A DNA stretch of 64,000 bases from Brachypterus glaber. Lineage: Eukaryota; Arthropoda; Insecta; Coleoptera; Kateretidae. The notes under the pieces were generated by a model that saw only the letters and a list, made by a program, of their open reading frames with translations, was not told the origin of the DNA and searched no databases. The stretch is from assembly GCA_958510825.1 (NCBI GenBank), contig OY294049.1, positions 28,452,620 through 28,516,619 of the forward strand. The letters are read 5' to 3'. Below, in pieces: positions 1 through 10,365 of this stretch. Position numbers and translations under genes: made by a program. Position 1 is the stretch's first letter, and each line of letters begins with the position of its first letter.

Positions 1-890
1 AAAAAAACTTAAATTATACATAATATAGCTTCTGCAAATTTCAAGATCCTACCTAAAAAAGTAAAAAAGTTAAGGTGTGTGAACCACCTTCCTGAAACAC
101 CCGGTATAGGGATTTTTGAGGTTGCTGAACTTGAATCTGATAATAATTTAACTCCACCCCCGAGGGGGTAGGGGTAAATATTTTTAAATATTTTTAATAT
201 TTTCGTCAAAATTGGTATATAGGGGTTTTTAGGGTTGGCGAATATGAATCTGATAATAACTTTTTCTAAATTCACGTGGGGATAGTTTTCGCTAGGTGAA
301 AACCTATATATAGGAGTTTTCGAGGTTGTTGAAAGTGAATCTGATAAAAAAATTCTAAATCCACCCCCTGAGGGATGGGGGCTAGTTTTCGTGAAAATTT
401 GTATATTGGGGATTTTGAGGTTGCTGAAAGTGAATCTGATTATAAAAAAATCTAACTCGACCCCTAAAGGGACGGGAGGTAGTTTTCGTGAAAATTGGTA
501 TATTGGGGGTTTTCAGGTTTCTGACAGTGAATCTGATAATAAAAAAATTCTTACTCCGCCCCCTGAGGGGCAGGGGGTAGTTTTCTTGAAAATTTATATA
601 TTGGGGTTTTTGAGGTCGCTAAAACTGAAACTTTTAATAACATTTTTCTAATTTCACCCCCTGAGGGGTGGGGGTAGTTTTTGTGAAAATTTTTGTATTG
701 GGGTTTTTAAGGTTGCTGAAAGCGAATCTGATAATAAAAAAGTTCTAACTACCCCCCTAAGAGGAGGGGAGGTAATTTTCGTGAAAATTGGTATATTTTT
801 AAGGTTCCTAAAAGTTAATACTAATAATAAAAAATCCATTTTACGCGCGGACTTGTAAAATGGGAAACCTCTTTTACTGGCCAGTGTATT
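1..890 (-). repeat. Tandem array of a ~98-bp unit plus unique flank
   Basis: About eight degenerate units each contain gtgaaaattggtatatt, a gaatctgataataa block and a G-rich ccctgagggg block. The first motif recurs near 391, 489, 587, 683 and 781, giving a 96-98 bp period. The array ends at a unique segment (about 830-890) containing ttttacgcgcgg and ccagtgta. The same segment and unit occur in the opposite orientation at 55335-56160, so this is the internal repeat of one interspersed element rather than a centromeric satellite. The short ORFs here run through the repeat and are not genes. Confidence 0.85.
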
Positions 891-1009
891 TTAAAGAAGT
901 TTAAGTTAAACTGATAAACTGTCTAACCCCCATAACTTTTTTGTTTTTGGGGGTGTTACTTTCAAAATTGGTAGAATTGATCCTTATGATAAAAGTATTT
1001 TTTCCTGAA

Positions 1010-2020
1010 AAAGTTACGTTAATTGGAATTTCCTTTCAGCTTTTTTCGATTTTTTTAAAAGTTTAACCCCCCATAACGTTGTAACCCTCCGGGCTATTTT
1101 TGAATATCATAAAAAACAATATTGTTTATTTATTTAGAAGTTACTCATCAATTAAAATAATATCTTTTGTGAGGTACCAATTTAGGTTAGTCTATTCTAA
1201 AGAATCATGTGAGACTCATATAGAGATTTTTCGAGACGCGCTTTGTGAGTTTAGGGATTGAAAATTATAAAAGAGTTTTTTTTTGTTTTAAATAGTAATT
1301 TTAAATCGTAATCGCCGCAGAATAAAATAAATATATTAATAAAAAGTGTTCTATATAAATTGGATTATTACCCATGTTCGAGAAAGATAAGTTATTGATG
1401 TAAACTAACCTTTACGAGAATACGCTGAATTATTAAATATTCTAATTTAGTATTTATTCTTTTCTAAAAATTTTATTGATATATTTTAATTTGTTAATTT
1501 ATTATTTTATTCATTAAATAATCATTTGATCTAAATTTTATTCTTTTTATTTGTTATTTTAACCTAGTTAGGAAAACGATTATAAATATTTCAGGGCTAC
1601 GAACCTCCTCCAAAGTCAACTAGATCTTCATCCCTTATCCAGGGTGGTAGCAGCGCTACGCTATCTATTTCTCAATTATCGAGGGTTTCGACCCATAAGG
1701 TGGTCGTCTTTGCTTTAGTCTTTTAATAGAAAACTCAGTGAGGTCTTTAAGTGACCTGGGGTTTTCAATGATGCCAGCGGGTATTAAAATAGGAGTTCCC
1801 GTGGTATTACAATAATCTCACCGCTGCCACCAACGCGCGTCTCGAAATAATCTCTACAGGAGTCTCACTCGATAATTTAGCATAGACTAACCTAAATTGG
1901 TACCTCACAAAAGATATTAGTTCAATTGATGAGTAACTTCTAACTAAATAATCAATATTGTTTTTTATGATACTCAAAAATAGCCCGGAGGGTTACAACG
2001 TTTTTTTTTTTTTTGGGGGG
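1010..2020. repeat. Inverted-repeat element, arms ~180 bp, ~590-bp centre
   Basis: The left arm (about 1066-1245) contains gtaaccctccgggctatt, ggtaccaatttaggttag and cgagacgcgc. These recur reverse-complemented in the right arm (about 1830-2010). The centre shows no ORF and no recognised sequence. The element is a non-autonomous DNA transposon or fold-back repeat. Its termini are unclear, so no target duplication can be assigned. Confidence 0.75.
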
Positions 2021-2084
2021 GGATTACTTTCAAAAACAATAGGGATCGTAGAGCTTGATTTTTCCTGAAAATTTCAAGTCGATC

Positions 2085-2215
2085 GAATTAATCGTGTTAA
2101 CAAAAATCGTGACATCGGACGGACGGACAGACAGACGGACGGATATTTGAAAAAAAATTTGCTATTTTTTCAATAATTTTTTGTCTAGGACGATTTTTGA
2201 AAATTCGAAGCTACC
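2085..2215 (+). repeat. GACR-repeat motif with T-rich 3' flank (copy 1)
   Basis: A run of gacg/gaca repeats (about 2116-2141) is preceded by aaaatttcaagtcgatcg and a tcgtg motif, and followed by an A/T-rich stretch. The same layout occurs at 18880-18990 and 56250-56350. It is probably the end of a dispersed element. Its class is unknown. Confidence 0.5.
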
Positions 2216-2418
2216 GTATAATATTATTTTAGCGCAAGCGCTGTGAATAATATAAAAACTGTGATTATTGTACTTTTCTGTTAAATTTAAGGCTCTTATA
2301 TCATGTTCAAATCATAACTTTTATCCCAATATTCAGTAAAATAAATTTCAGTTGCTAAAATATTATGTGATATGCAAATAACTTATTAAATAGTGTATAA
2401 TAATTATTTTATTTACAG

Positions 2419-2469
2419 AAGATGATGGTAGACGTACTGATCAATTAGTCAGAGCAGTTTTATGGAACA
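2419..2469 (+). CDS. Candidate 51-nt internal exon of a host gene
   Basis: A good acceptor (ttatttacag) precedes 2419 and a good donor (GTGAGT) follows 2469. Between them, one frame is open and encodes DDGRRTDQLVRAVLWN after the two bases that complete a split codon. One base is left over at the 3' end, so the exon is phase 1 in and phase 1 out. A 51-nt length keeps frame whether included or skipped. Codon use is less AT-extreme than the surrounding DNA. The next recognised + strand exon (24151) also enters in phase 1, so the two can be joined directly or through other phase 1 exons. I do not recognise the peptide. It could be a chance open stretch, but good sites at both ends plus phase agreement argue against that. 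Confidence 0.5.
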
Positions 2470-2629
2470 GTGAGTGTTTTTTGCACACACTTTATTTCTC
2501 AAGGTGTCTGGGAATAAAGATTTAGTTTAGCTTTTGAATAACCCAAATATTATTTTATAACTCAACTCTACGAACCACTGGAATAATTTTAAGACTAATT
2601 AAAAAAAATATATATCAAACTTTTTTTTT

Positions 2630-2764
2630 TTTAATTCAAGTAAATTGTTCAAAATTCTTAAAATTTAAGCAAGATAAGTAGATGTATTTAGATTTGTATA
2701 TTTTCTATGACTTACCATTTGTACTTTGTACCTGAATGGAAAATAAATATTATTATTATTTGAA
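2630..2764 (+). repeat. Possible retroelement 3' tail
   Basis: A T-rich start is followed by unique sequence ending in aatggaaaataaatattattattattt, i.e. a polyadenylation-like AATAAA followed by a short ATT repeat. This is the usual look of a LINE or SINE 3' end. No reading frame remains, so the class cannot be assigned. Confidence 0.3.
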
Positions 2765-2772
2765 AAAATATA

Positions 2773-3912
2773 TACACGGTGTATTAAATAGGTTTCGAAA
2801 TTTTAAGGGTGATTTCACATCATAAAATATCACAAAAAGTGCCTATATACATAAATATAAAAATGCGTCATAATGTAGCTAAGCCCCTTTGAAAGTGGCT
2901 AAAAAAATTGGTTTTTATTAAATTACTCGGGAACCCTTTGAGATACAGCAACGAGGTTTTGCACGTAAACTAATAAGGCCCATCTTCGTATGTTATTTTC
3001 ATGTACTTATTTTAACCAGGGGTGTGCGAAACGGGGCCCTTATCAGTGTTTTGTCCCAAACTTTTTTCTGTGTAACTTTTTTGTGATTTTATTTTTTGAA
3101 TATGATTCCTCAGATCAAAATACATAAAAAAGATACTCTTGTTGTAATACTGTATGATTAACCGTTTTCGAGAAAAATAAATTTGAAGGTGAAATTCACG
3201 GTTCGAGGACGAAAAATGTTGAACATCGAAATTTCAATGATTCAAGGTCAATGTTCATCAAAAAATAAGAAAAACCTCATATAAAGGTACTTCCAAAAAT
3301 CAATCCTAAGGGAGCTATGATCTACTAAAAATGCACCATTTTAAACGGGCCATAGTAGGTTTAAAAGCAATTTTTCGACCTACATGTACAGAAACTTTTT
3401 TTCTTAGTTTTTAACATAGAATAACCCTGAATCATTGAAATTTCGGTTTTCAACATTTTAGTCATTAATTTTTCGTCCTCTCACCGTGAAATTTCACCTT
3501 CAAATAAATTTTTCTCGAAAACGGTTAATCCTACAGTATTACAACAAGAGTACCTTTTTATGTATTTTGACCTGAGGAATCATATTCCAAAAATAAAAAT
3601 ACAAAAAATACACAGCAAAAAGTGTGGGACAAAAAACTGGTAAGGCCACCCCGTTTCGCACACCCCTGTTTAAAATAAGTACATGAAAATAACATACGAA
3701 GATGGGCCTTATTAAGATTAGTTCTCGTGCAAAACCTCGTTGCTATATCTCAAAGGGTTCCTGAGTTATTACATAAAAATCTATTTTTTTTAGCCACTTT
3801 CAAAGGGTCTTTAGCTTCCTTACGACGCATTTTTAGAGATACGTTTATAGGAACTTTTTGTCATATTTTATGATTTAGAATCACCCGTTAAAATTTCGGA
3901 CGACTCGAGATA
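2773..3912. mobile_element. Family A palindromic element, copy 1 (complete)
   Basis: A 1.14-kb near-continuous inverted repeat with its axis at about 3330. Reading inward from the left end tacacggtgtatt, the ordered motifs are tgcgtcataa, cctttgaaagtggc, ggaaccctttgaga, gaggttttgcacg, aaccaggggtgtgcgaaa, a G-run, gatactcttgttgtaata, accgttttcgagaaaa and ggttcgaggacg. All recur reverse-complemented on the right. There is no coding capacity. The right terminal ~15 bp has diverged. Confidence 0.9.
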
Positions 3913-4590
3913 TATTTTTTTGAATATCTCGATTTTGGCTCACCCCATTATTTTTTTATTAAAATAAAAAGGGATTTTTTTCTATTTTTGTAGTGTTGAT
4001 AAATTTATTATTTATCTATTATTTATTGAAAAAAATAGATCTTAAAAGCCCAGATAGGCCACATCTGATTCTACTATTGATTTTAACATATAATTTAACA
4101 AAATCCATCAACATTAATTTCTAATTTTTTAAATTTTAGAGCAAAATAGAAAAAATTGTATAAAGCACTCGTTTCATAACACGTTTTTAGAGCACTAGTA
4201 CTTTAGAAAACTCGTGCGCTAAAAACGTATGTTATGAAACTAGTACTTTAATATATTATTAATCCTTCTATCTTGTTGCAAGGTGGAGAATATCCAAAAA
4301 AATTCTATTTTTGTACTGTTGATAATAAACTTGATACAGTATGTTAATGATTTCCCTTTTTACTTTAATATTTAAAAAAAAAATCTAATAGGGTGTCCAC
4401 CCTATAGGGTGTCCAGACCAAAATCGAGATATTTAACAAAATATTTTGTTTTTGGCCAATTTAAAAAAAGCGTCCAATATATTTTTTTTTAATTTGTCTT
4501 AAAATGAACTTAATTGTTTGTAGAATAGAGCTATCAAATATTTGGGTTATTTGAAAGTTGGACTAAATCTTCATTCCCAGACACCGTGTT

Positions 4591-5008
4591 ATTCTTTATT
4601 ACATTTTGCTGCTTATAACTCGTATACAAATGTGGTTTTGGCTTTTTTGCATTTGCTTTGTATTTTTATCAATGACAGGGTTACCACTGAGAAAACTTTT
4701 TGGGTCACTTTTTCTTCAAAAAGTCACTTTTTCTTCAAAAAGGTCACTTCCTTCACTTGAATAATGCCTTGTTTTCAGTAATAAAATTATCGAGGTGTTT
4801 AAAAATACATATACATAACTTAAAATAATTTCTTAAATATTTATGTAAACCCTAAAACTTAAAATAATTTCTTAAATATTTATGTAAACCCTAAATTTTG
4901 TCTAAAAAAATTGTCAAAAGTACCTTTTTTAGTTTCTCCTAAAGAAAAAGTATTCTGCCTAAAAAGTCAAAAAATGTTTTCCTCTTTTTTTCACTTTTTG
5001 TATATTCT
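4591..5008. other. AT-rich intergenic or intronic sequence
   Basis: Contains a short direct duplication (aacttaaaataatttcttaaatatttatgtaaaccctaa-like block, at about 4818 and 4856) and a doubled tcactttttcttcaaaa block near 4710-4745. No gene is seen; the 72-codon ORF here has no recognisable features. Confidence 0.6.
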
Positions 5009-5012
5009 TTAA

Positions 5013-5157
5013 TGGGTTGACTGCCAGACCAAAATTTATTAACTTGCCCCTGGTGTCAGCGGTCGTATACCACCGCTCTGTCAGTATGGTCGCATACGCT
5101 CGCTGGCAAAATGTACAGGTTAGTCAGCGGTCGTACATGACGCTGGCAGTGAACCCG
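5013..5157. mobile_element. piggyBac-like MITE with TTAA target duplication
   Basis: TTAA at 5009-5012 and 5158-5161 brackets a 145-bp element. Its ends are tGGGTTGACTGCCAG and, reverse-complemented, CGGGTTCACTGCCAG. TTAA flanks with short terminal inverted repeats fit piggyBac-type transposition. The body is relatively GC-rich (cggtcgtataccaccgc). It has no ORF of its own worth naming. Confidence 0.75.
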
Positions 5158-5201
5158 TTAAAATCAATTTTTAATTTCTTTCGAAAAGAATATGTAGTTT
5201 A

Positions 5202-8016
5202 TACAAGGTTTATTCAGAAATAAGTTCGAGAAATTTAAAAGGTGATTCTACGTTAAAAAATATGAACCAAAGTTCCTATAAGGGTTGGTCAGGAAATGAT
5301 CCCTAAAGGAGCTACGACCCCCCTAAGGGTACATCTAAAAAGTAGTTTTTATTTAATATTTCTGGAATTCTATAAACCACAGTAGCGAACTTTTGCACAT
5401 GCATTAACATTGATAATGTCTGTCATTCCTGTAATTTTTATTTGCTAATTTTAACCAGGGACGTGCGAAATGGGGTGGGGGGGGGGGGAGTTGTCACTAT
5501 TTTGCCCCAAACTTTTTTAACCGTCATTTTTTTGACATTTTTTCAATAAAATAATAATCTTTAATTAAAAAGACATAAAAAAGGTACTTAACACTGTAGG
5601 GCCAATCGTTTTCGAGAAAATTGTAATTAAAGAGGCAATTTCACGTTCTGAGCACCAAAAATAGGAACTAAAAACATGCATGAATAAAAATTTTTATACT
5701 GTAGAGATATTACATTAAAAACTACGAAAAAAAAACTATACATAAATATTCACAAATCGCTTTTAAGCGAGATACGGTCGCTTAAAAAGTGTTATTCTTT
5801 AAGGGGCCGTGGTACTCTAAAAATTGATTTTCGAACCTAGATGTAAATGAGGAGTACTGAAATTTTTGTTGGGCATTTTTTAGTTCCTATTTTTCATGCT
5901 CAGAACGTAAAATTGCCTAATTGCATTTTTCTCGAAAACGGTTAGCTCTACGGTGTTACATAAAGAGTACCTTTTTATGAATTTTTAATTAAAGATTAAT
6001 ATTTTATTAAGAAAATGCCAAAAAATCAACGGATAAAAAAGTTTGGCGCAAAAATTCCCCCCCCCCCCCACCCCGCATTTTGCACGTCCCTGGTTAAAAT
6101 TTCTAAATAAACATTTGGATTTGGCTGATTATATTTTTGTGTAGCCCACCGATGTTAGAGAAAAACTTCCACGGGATTTTTTCAAAAAGTCCCGTTTCGA
6201 AAATATGATTAAAAAATGAAAAAATCATATTTTCGAAATTAATTTTAAATTTCTCGAAAATATGACATTGACGTCCAATAACTCAAAAACTAGAGAACTG
6301 CGTTTTTCGGTATTAAAAAATTATATTTTTTTTATCAAATTTTATGAAATTAGTTTTGACAATTTTTTGTTTTTTCAAGATGGCGGCAAAAAATTTTAAG
6401 GCCATTTTTCTCAAAAACTCCATTTTTTTATTTTTTTGAAATTTTCAGGATCAACTACTAATTATGTGTTCTTTTGATAAAAAAAATCAAAAAACAGAAT
6501 TTTACTTTTTTGAACTTTATTCGCAGTAGGCTTCGAAACATTCTCTTTTTACGGTTAAAACTACTGTCTGCATGTCCTATTTTATGCCCGTTTCATGAAA
6601 ATAGATTTGTAAGGTATACAATAATATTGTATGAATATGAATGTTACGATATCCGCGCCGATCCAGGTAGGGTTGACGACATGGGTCACGGATTTGTCTG
6701 ATTATTTTTTTGTGTGTAGCCCACCGATGTCTAAGAAAAATGTCCACGGGATTTTATTCAAAAACGTCTCGTTTCGAAAATATGATTATTTTAATTTACT
6801 TAAATTTTTTTTAATTTGTCAAAAATTAGGCATTGGCGTGCAATAACTCAAAAACTATTTAACCTAGAGAATTGCGGGTTTCACCAATAAAAAGTCATAT
6901 TTTTTTTTAATAAATCGCATTTATTTAGTTTCAATAATTTTTTGTTTTTCCAAGATGGCGGCAAAAAAAAATAAGGCCATTTTTTTGCCGCCATTTTAAA
7001 AAACAAAAAACTATCGAAACTAAATTAATGCGATTTAACAAATTTTAAGAAAATTTAAAAAATCATATTTTGGAAACGGGACGTTTTTGAATAAAATCCC
7101 GTGAAGATTTTTCTTAGACAACGGTGGGGTACGCATAAAAAAATAATCAGACAAATCCGTGAACCATGTCGTCAGCCCTACCTAGATCGGCGCGGATATC
7201 ATAACAATATAATATATTGTTATAAAATGTTATTGTATACCTTAAAAGTCTATTATCATAAACCGGGCATAAAATAGGACATGCAAACAGTAGTTTTAAT
7301 TAGAAAGCGAGATTTTTTCCACGCCTACTGCGAATAAAGTTCGGAAAAGTTGTTAAAATTCCGTTTTTTGGCCATATTATTGGTTCTAGCAATAAAATAA
7401 CAAAAAAGTGCTATTTTTGATTTTTTTAATCAAAAGTACACATAATTAGTAGTTGCTCCTGAAAATTTCAAAAAAAAATAAAAAATTGAGTTTTTGAGAA
7501 AAATAGCCTTAAAATTTTTCGCCGCCATCTTGAAAAAAACAAAAAAACTGTCAAAACTAATTTGATAAAATTTGATAGAAAAAAATATGTCTTTTTTTAT
7601 TGCCGAAACCCTCGGTTCTCTAGTTTAAATAGTTATTGAGTCAATGTTACATTTTCGAGAAATTTAAAAATTTTGAAAAAAAATAGAAAAAAAACATATT
7701 TTAGAAACAGGGGGTTTTTGAAGAAAATCCGGTGGAGGTTTTTCTCTAACATCGGTGGTCTACACAAAAAAAAATAATCAATTAGCCAAATCCGTGACCC
7801 AAGCCCTCAGCCCTGCCTGAATCGGTGCGGATATCATCTACTGTGGTTGATGGGGTTCCAGAAATATTAAATAAAAACTAATTTTTAGATTTGTCCTTAG
7901 GAGGGTCGTAGCTCCCTTAGGGCTCATTTCCGGGCCAACCTTTATAACATTTTTTGATATTTTTAACGCAGAATCACCTCTTAAATTTCTCGAACTTATT
8001 TCTGAATAACCCTGTA
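5202..8016. mobile_element. Family B palindromic element, copy 1, split by element G
   Basis: The left end is TACAAGGTTTATTCAGAA and the right end, reverse-complemented, is TACAGGGTTATTCAGAA. Left-arm motifs in order are ggttggtcaggaaatga, ggagctacgacc, ttttgcacatg, taaccagggacgtgcgaaa, a G-run, ggtacttaacac, tcgttttcgagaaaa and gttctgagc. They mirror about an axis near 5780. The right arm stops at about 6115, gives way to element G, and resumes at 7849 (tactgtggttgatgg). A few dozen bases of the B arm are missing at the junction. Confidence 0.85.
6116..7848. mobile_element. Family G palindrome nested in B, itself carrying a second G copy
   Basis: The outer arms contain gtagcccaccgatgttag on the left and its mirror image ctaacatcggtgg on the right. 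At about 6645-7200 there is a second, complete, shorter palindrome of the same family, bounded by gatatccgcgccgatc and its reverse complement, with an axis near 6975 (tggcggcaaaaaa / ttttttgccgcca). G has therefore inserted into itself. The poly-A/T arms carry several tctcaaaaactc-like motifs. There are no coding sequences; the 71-75 codon ORFs are frames through the arm. Confidence 0.8.
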
Positions 8017-8655
8017 CATGAATATGTCAATGGACATTGAATATCGTCGTGTTACTTTTTAAATCCCGCATCTCCAAACAATCGATTTTCTGTGCCTTTC
8101 ACTAATCAACTCCGTACATGATGACTGATAACTTTTACTTAAAGCTCAATATTTTTTTAAAATACATTTTTGATGATCTTTTAGTGTGTAAAATGCATTC
8201 TATGGCTGTTTGTGTACTTATACATCAAAATAAGCTTAATAACCACCTAAAACCTGCAAAAGTTGGATTTCATAATATTAACATATGTTTACCCGTGAGG
8301 AATTGTTGGCCCGATATTAGTTTTTCCCTACTTATTAGTAACTATGGTTGCATTTTAATGGTTGACTCGTGCATTGTTTAAGACTTTCAACTTTAGAATC
8401 TTTTTAGGTTATTATATTTTGACAAAACCGACAGAGGCTATCAAATATTCTCCATCCGGCGGTGGTTTTATGACGGCAACAACAAACTGCCGCTGCAACT
8501 CCATTCAGCGCGCTGAATGTAGTGTTTTTTTTATTAGAAACTCAGATCTTTTAATTGATTTACTGGCTATACATTCTTAATACAAATTAATAAAATAAAA
8601 ATACAATAACTGAATTTTATTTATTTATTTCAAAGTAATGAACATAGGAAAAATT
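8017..8655. other. No recognised gene; unclassified sequence
   Basis: Mixed-composition sequence with an 87-codon and a 72-codon ORF on the + strand, neither recognisable. The segment tattctccatccggcggtgg (about 8446-8466) resembles one at 33326-33345 (ctccatccggcggcgg) next to a retroelement remnant, so part of this stretch may be transposon-derived. Confidence 0.4.
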
Positions 8656-8659
8656 TTTA

Positions 8660-8945
8660 TCGGTGTTCCGAAAAGAGAACATTCTAGCTAGAATGTAATT
8701 TTAAGATTGGTGCAGAGGGCAAGGAATTTTGGAAGTTTAAACGCAAACAGAAAAGTGGTTGGAGACACTTCGCGAAATGCAAAAACTGTTGATAATAAAG
8801 AAGCTGTCATTTAGACTTTTGAAGAATAATCTGGAACAAGCATTAGTATCGTGGCAAGAAATCTTGATATGTCTGTCCTGTGTTTAATGAACTCTAAAAG
8901 ATGAAGAAACGCATTATTTTTAGCAAACTCGCGTTCAATGTATGA
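8660..8945 (+). pseudogene. Fragment of DUF4817-type transposase, inverted relative to its neighbour
   Basis: Reading the + strand, the segment matches at nucleotide level the part of the neighbouring minus-strand transposase that encodes REHPSR, VILRLVQRARN, TVDNEEAVIQ and VARNIDMS. Examples are agagaacattctagc, ttaagattggtgcagagg, actgttgataataaagaagc and atcgtggcaagaaatcttgatatgtc. Similarity fades after the gttcaatgt motif at about 8935. The frame is broken by stops (for example tcatttagact) and indels. It faces the longer copy starting at 8952, producing a tail-to-tail inverted pair. Confidence 0.85.
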
Positions 8946-8951
8946 AGCATG

Positions 8952-10085
8952 CTAAAGAATATGTTCAAAATGACCTCCACCAACTTGAACACATAAAGCA
9001 GCTCTTTTTAACAGACTTCTCCTGGCATTAATAATCATATTTGGAGTTATTGACTCAAGCGCTTCATGTATTCGGTCTCCTAGTTCTTCTACAGTGTCTG
9101 GCATATTTCTATACACTAAATTTTTTACATGGCCCCATAAAAAGAATCCCATTGAAGTGAGATCAGGGGATCTAGGAGGCCACCTTCTGGGACCCCACGG
9201 CCTATCCAACTGTTTGGAAAACTGATGTCGAGTTGGCTTCTTGCCGTTTCTGAGAAATGCACTGGACAGCCATCATGTTGAAACCAGATGTTATCCACAT
9301 TTGCCAACCTTTGAAGTGGGATGTCATCAATAAGATTTTCCACTTCATCCCTTAAGAAGTTAGTGTAGGTTTCGCCATTCAATCTGCCAGGAAACTCATG
9401 GGGTCCAACCTAAAAACAAATATTTTAAGCATTTTATGGTGGTTTATTTCTCAAAATAACTTACTATAGCATCTCCCAATATTCCGGCCCAAATATTCAA
9501 GGAAAACCTTCGTTGGGGATTTCCTTGCCTGAAGGCATGGGGATTTTCCTGTCCCCAAACATGAGAATTCCTTGAATTAAAAAAACCATCTCTTTGAAAC
9601 CCAGACTCATCCGTAAAAAGAATGCTTTTTACAAAGTTTTCATTTTCTTGATGTTTCTGCAACAGCCATGTGCAAAATTCGACTCGTAAAGGATAGTCCT
9701 CCGGTGTCAAGCATTGTACTCGAGTGTAATGAAAGGGATGCATTTTTTCATCTTTTAGAATTCGTTGAACAGAGGTCTTAGACATATCAATATTTCTAGC
9801 CACGATACTAAGGCTTGTTTCAGGTTCTTCTTCAAAAGCCTGAATGACAGCTTCTTCATTATCAACAGTTCTTGCAGTTCGCGGAGCGCCTCCAATCTCT
9901 TTTTTGTTTGGAGTTAAATTTCCAGAATTTCTTGCCCTTTGCACCAATCTTAAAATAACATTTCTGCTAGGATGTTCTCTATTGGGAAAACGAATAGAAT
10001 ATTCTACAGATGTAGCTGAAGCACTCCGGCCACACTCGCCATATAAAATTAGCATTTCGCAATACTCTTCTAAAGTAAACATCAT
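8952..10085 (-). pseudogene. Tc1/mariner-like transposase with N-terminal DUF4817 HTH, one intron, one frameshift
   Basis: The start (MMFTLEEYCEML) and the N-terminal ~70 residues fit the DUF4817 helix-turn-helix seen in many insect transposases. A second HTH-like region follows (SLSIVARNIDMSKTSVQRIL). Catalytic positions are FTDESGF, HDGCPVH and PRSPDLT, i.e. the DDE/D triad with roughly 36 residues between the second and third acid if the frame is repaired. A 55-bp GT-AG intron (9410-9464; GTAAGT donor, TTTTTAG acceptor) keeps phase 0. One single-base frameshift lies at about 9190-9203, just upstream of the third acidic motif. The enzyme would cut and paste DNA at TA dinucleotides in the nucleus. 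It is probably inactive because of the frameshift, though only one lesion is evident. Confidence 0.88.
9410..9464 (-). other. Short intron within the transposase gene
   Basis: Reading the minus strand, ATA|GTAAGT starts the intron and TTTGTTTTTAG|GTTGG ends it. Removal restores GDAIVGPHEF, the expected continuous sequence of this transposase family. The unspliced frame ends quickly in YFEK and a stop. Confidence 0.8.
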
Positions 10086-10365
10086 GAAAGTTTTGATATT
10101 TTTTTATGACATTAATAAATATTTATGTCACATTAATCACCATGTCAACCTACAGAATATGTACCTGCAATAATTAAATTTGCTTCCATAGCTACAAATT
10201 CAACCTTTAATGGTAATTTATAATCAGCAACAGTATTGGTCCACTTAAAGCGTTCTTATTTTTGAATTGAACGAAGATGGATTTTTTTTGAAATTTTTTT
10301 CATATTTTCCAGAGGGTTTCTAATATACCCTCAAATTTCGGTACGCGAGTTCTGGAACAGGCTGT
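10086..10365 (-). mobile_element. 5' leader and outer terminus of the DUF4817 transposon
   Basis: Sequence upstream of the transposase start, ending at 10365 where the reverse complement reads TACAGCCTGTTCCAGAAC. The base after it is the T of TGACAAAAAGTTCC, an internal family A sequence that in intact copies reads AAATATGAC. The transposon end therefore joins A exactly at a TA, as expected for Tc1/mariner insertion. The matching A segment is not found on the far side, so that flank has been lost or rearranged. Confidence 0.65.

Larger units (their letters stand above)
2499..4590. repeat. Family E palindromic element, host of a family A insertion
   Basis: The left end carries ggtgtctgggaataaaga, then ataacccaaatatt. 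The mirror image occupies about 4505-4590 and reads cggtgtctgggaatgaag when reverse-complemented. Arm similarity extends over about 130 bp. A complete family A palindrome (2773-3912) sits inside, so E is older. At about 4380-4425 there are short gggtgtcc / accctatagg repeats. No coding capacity is seen. Confidence 0.8.
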
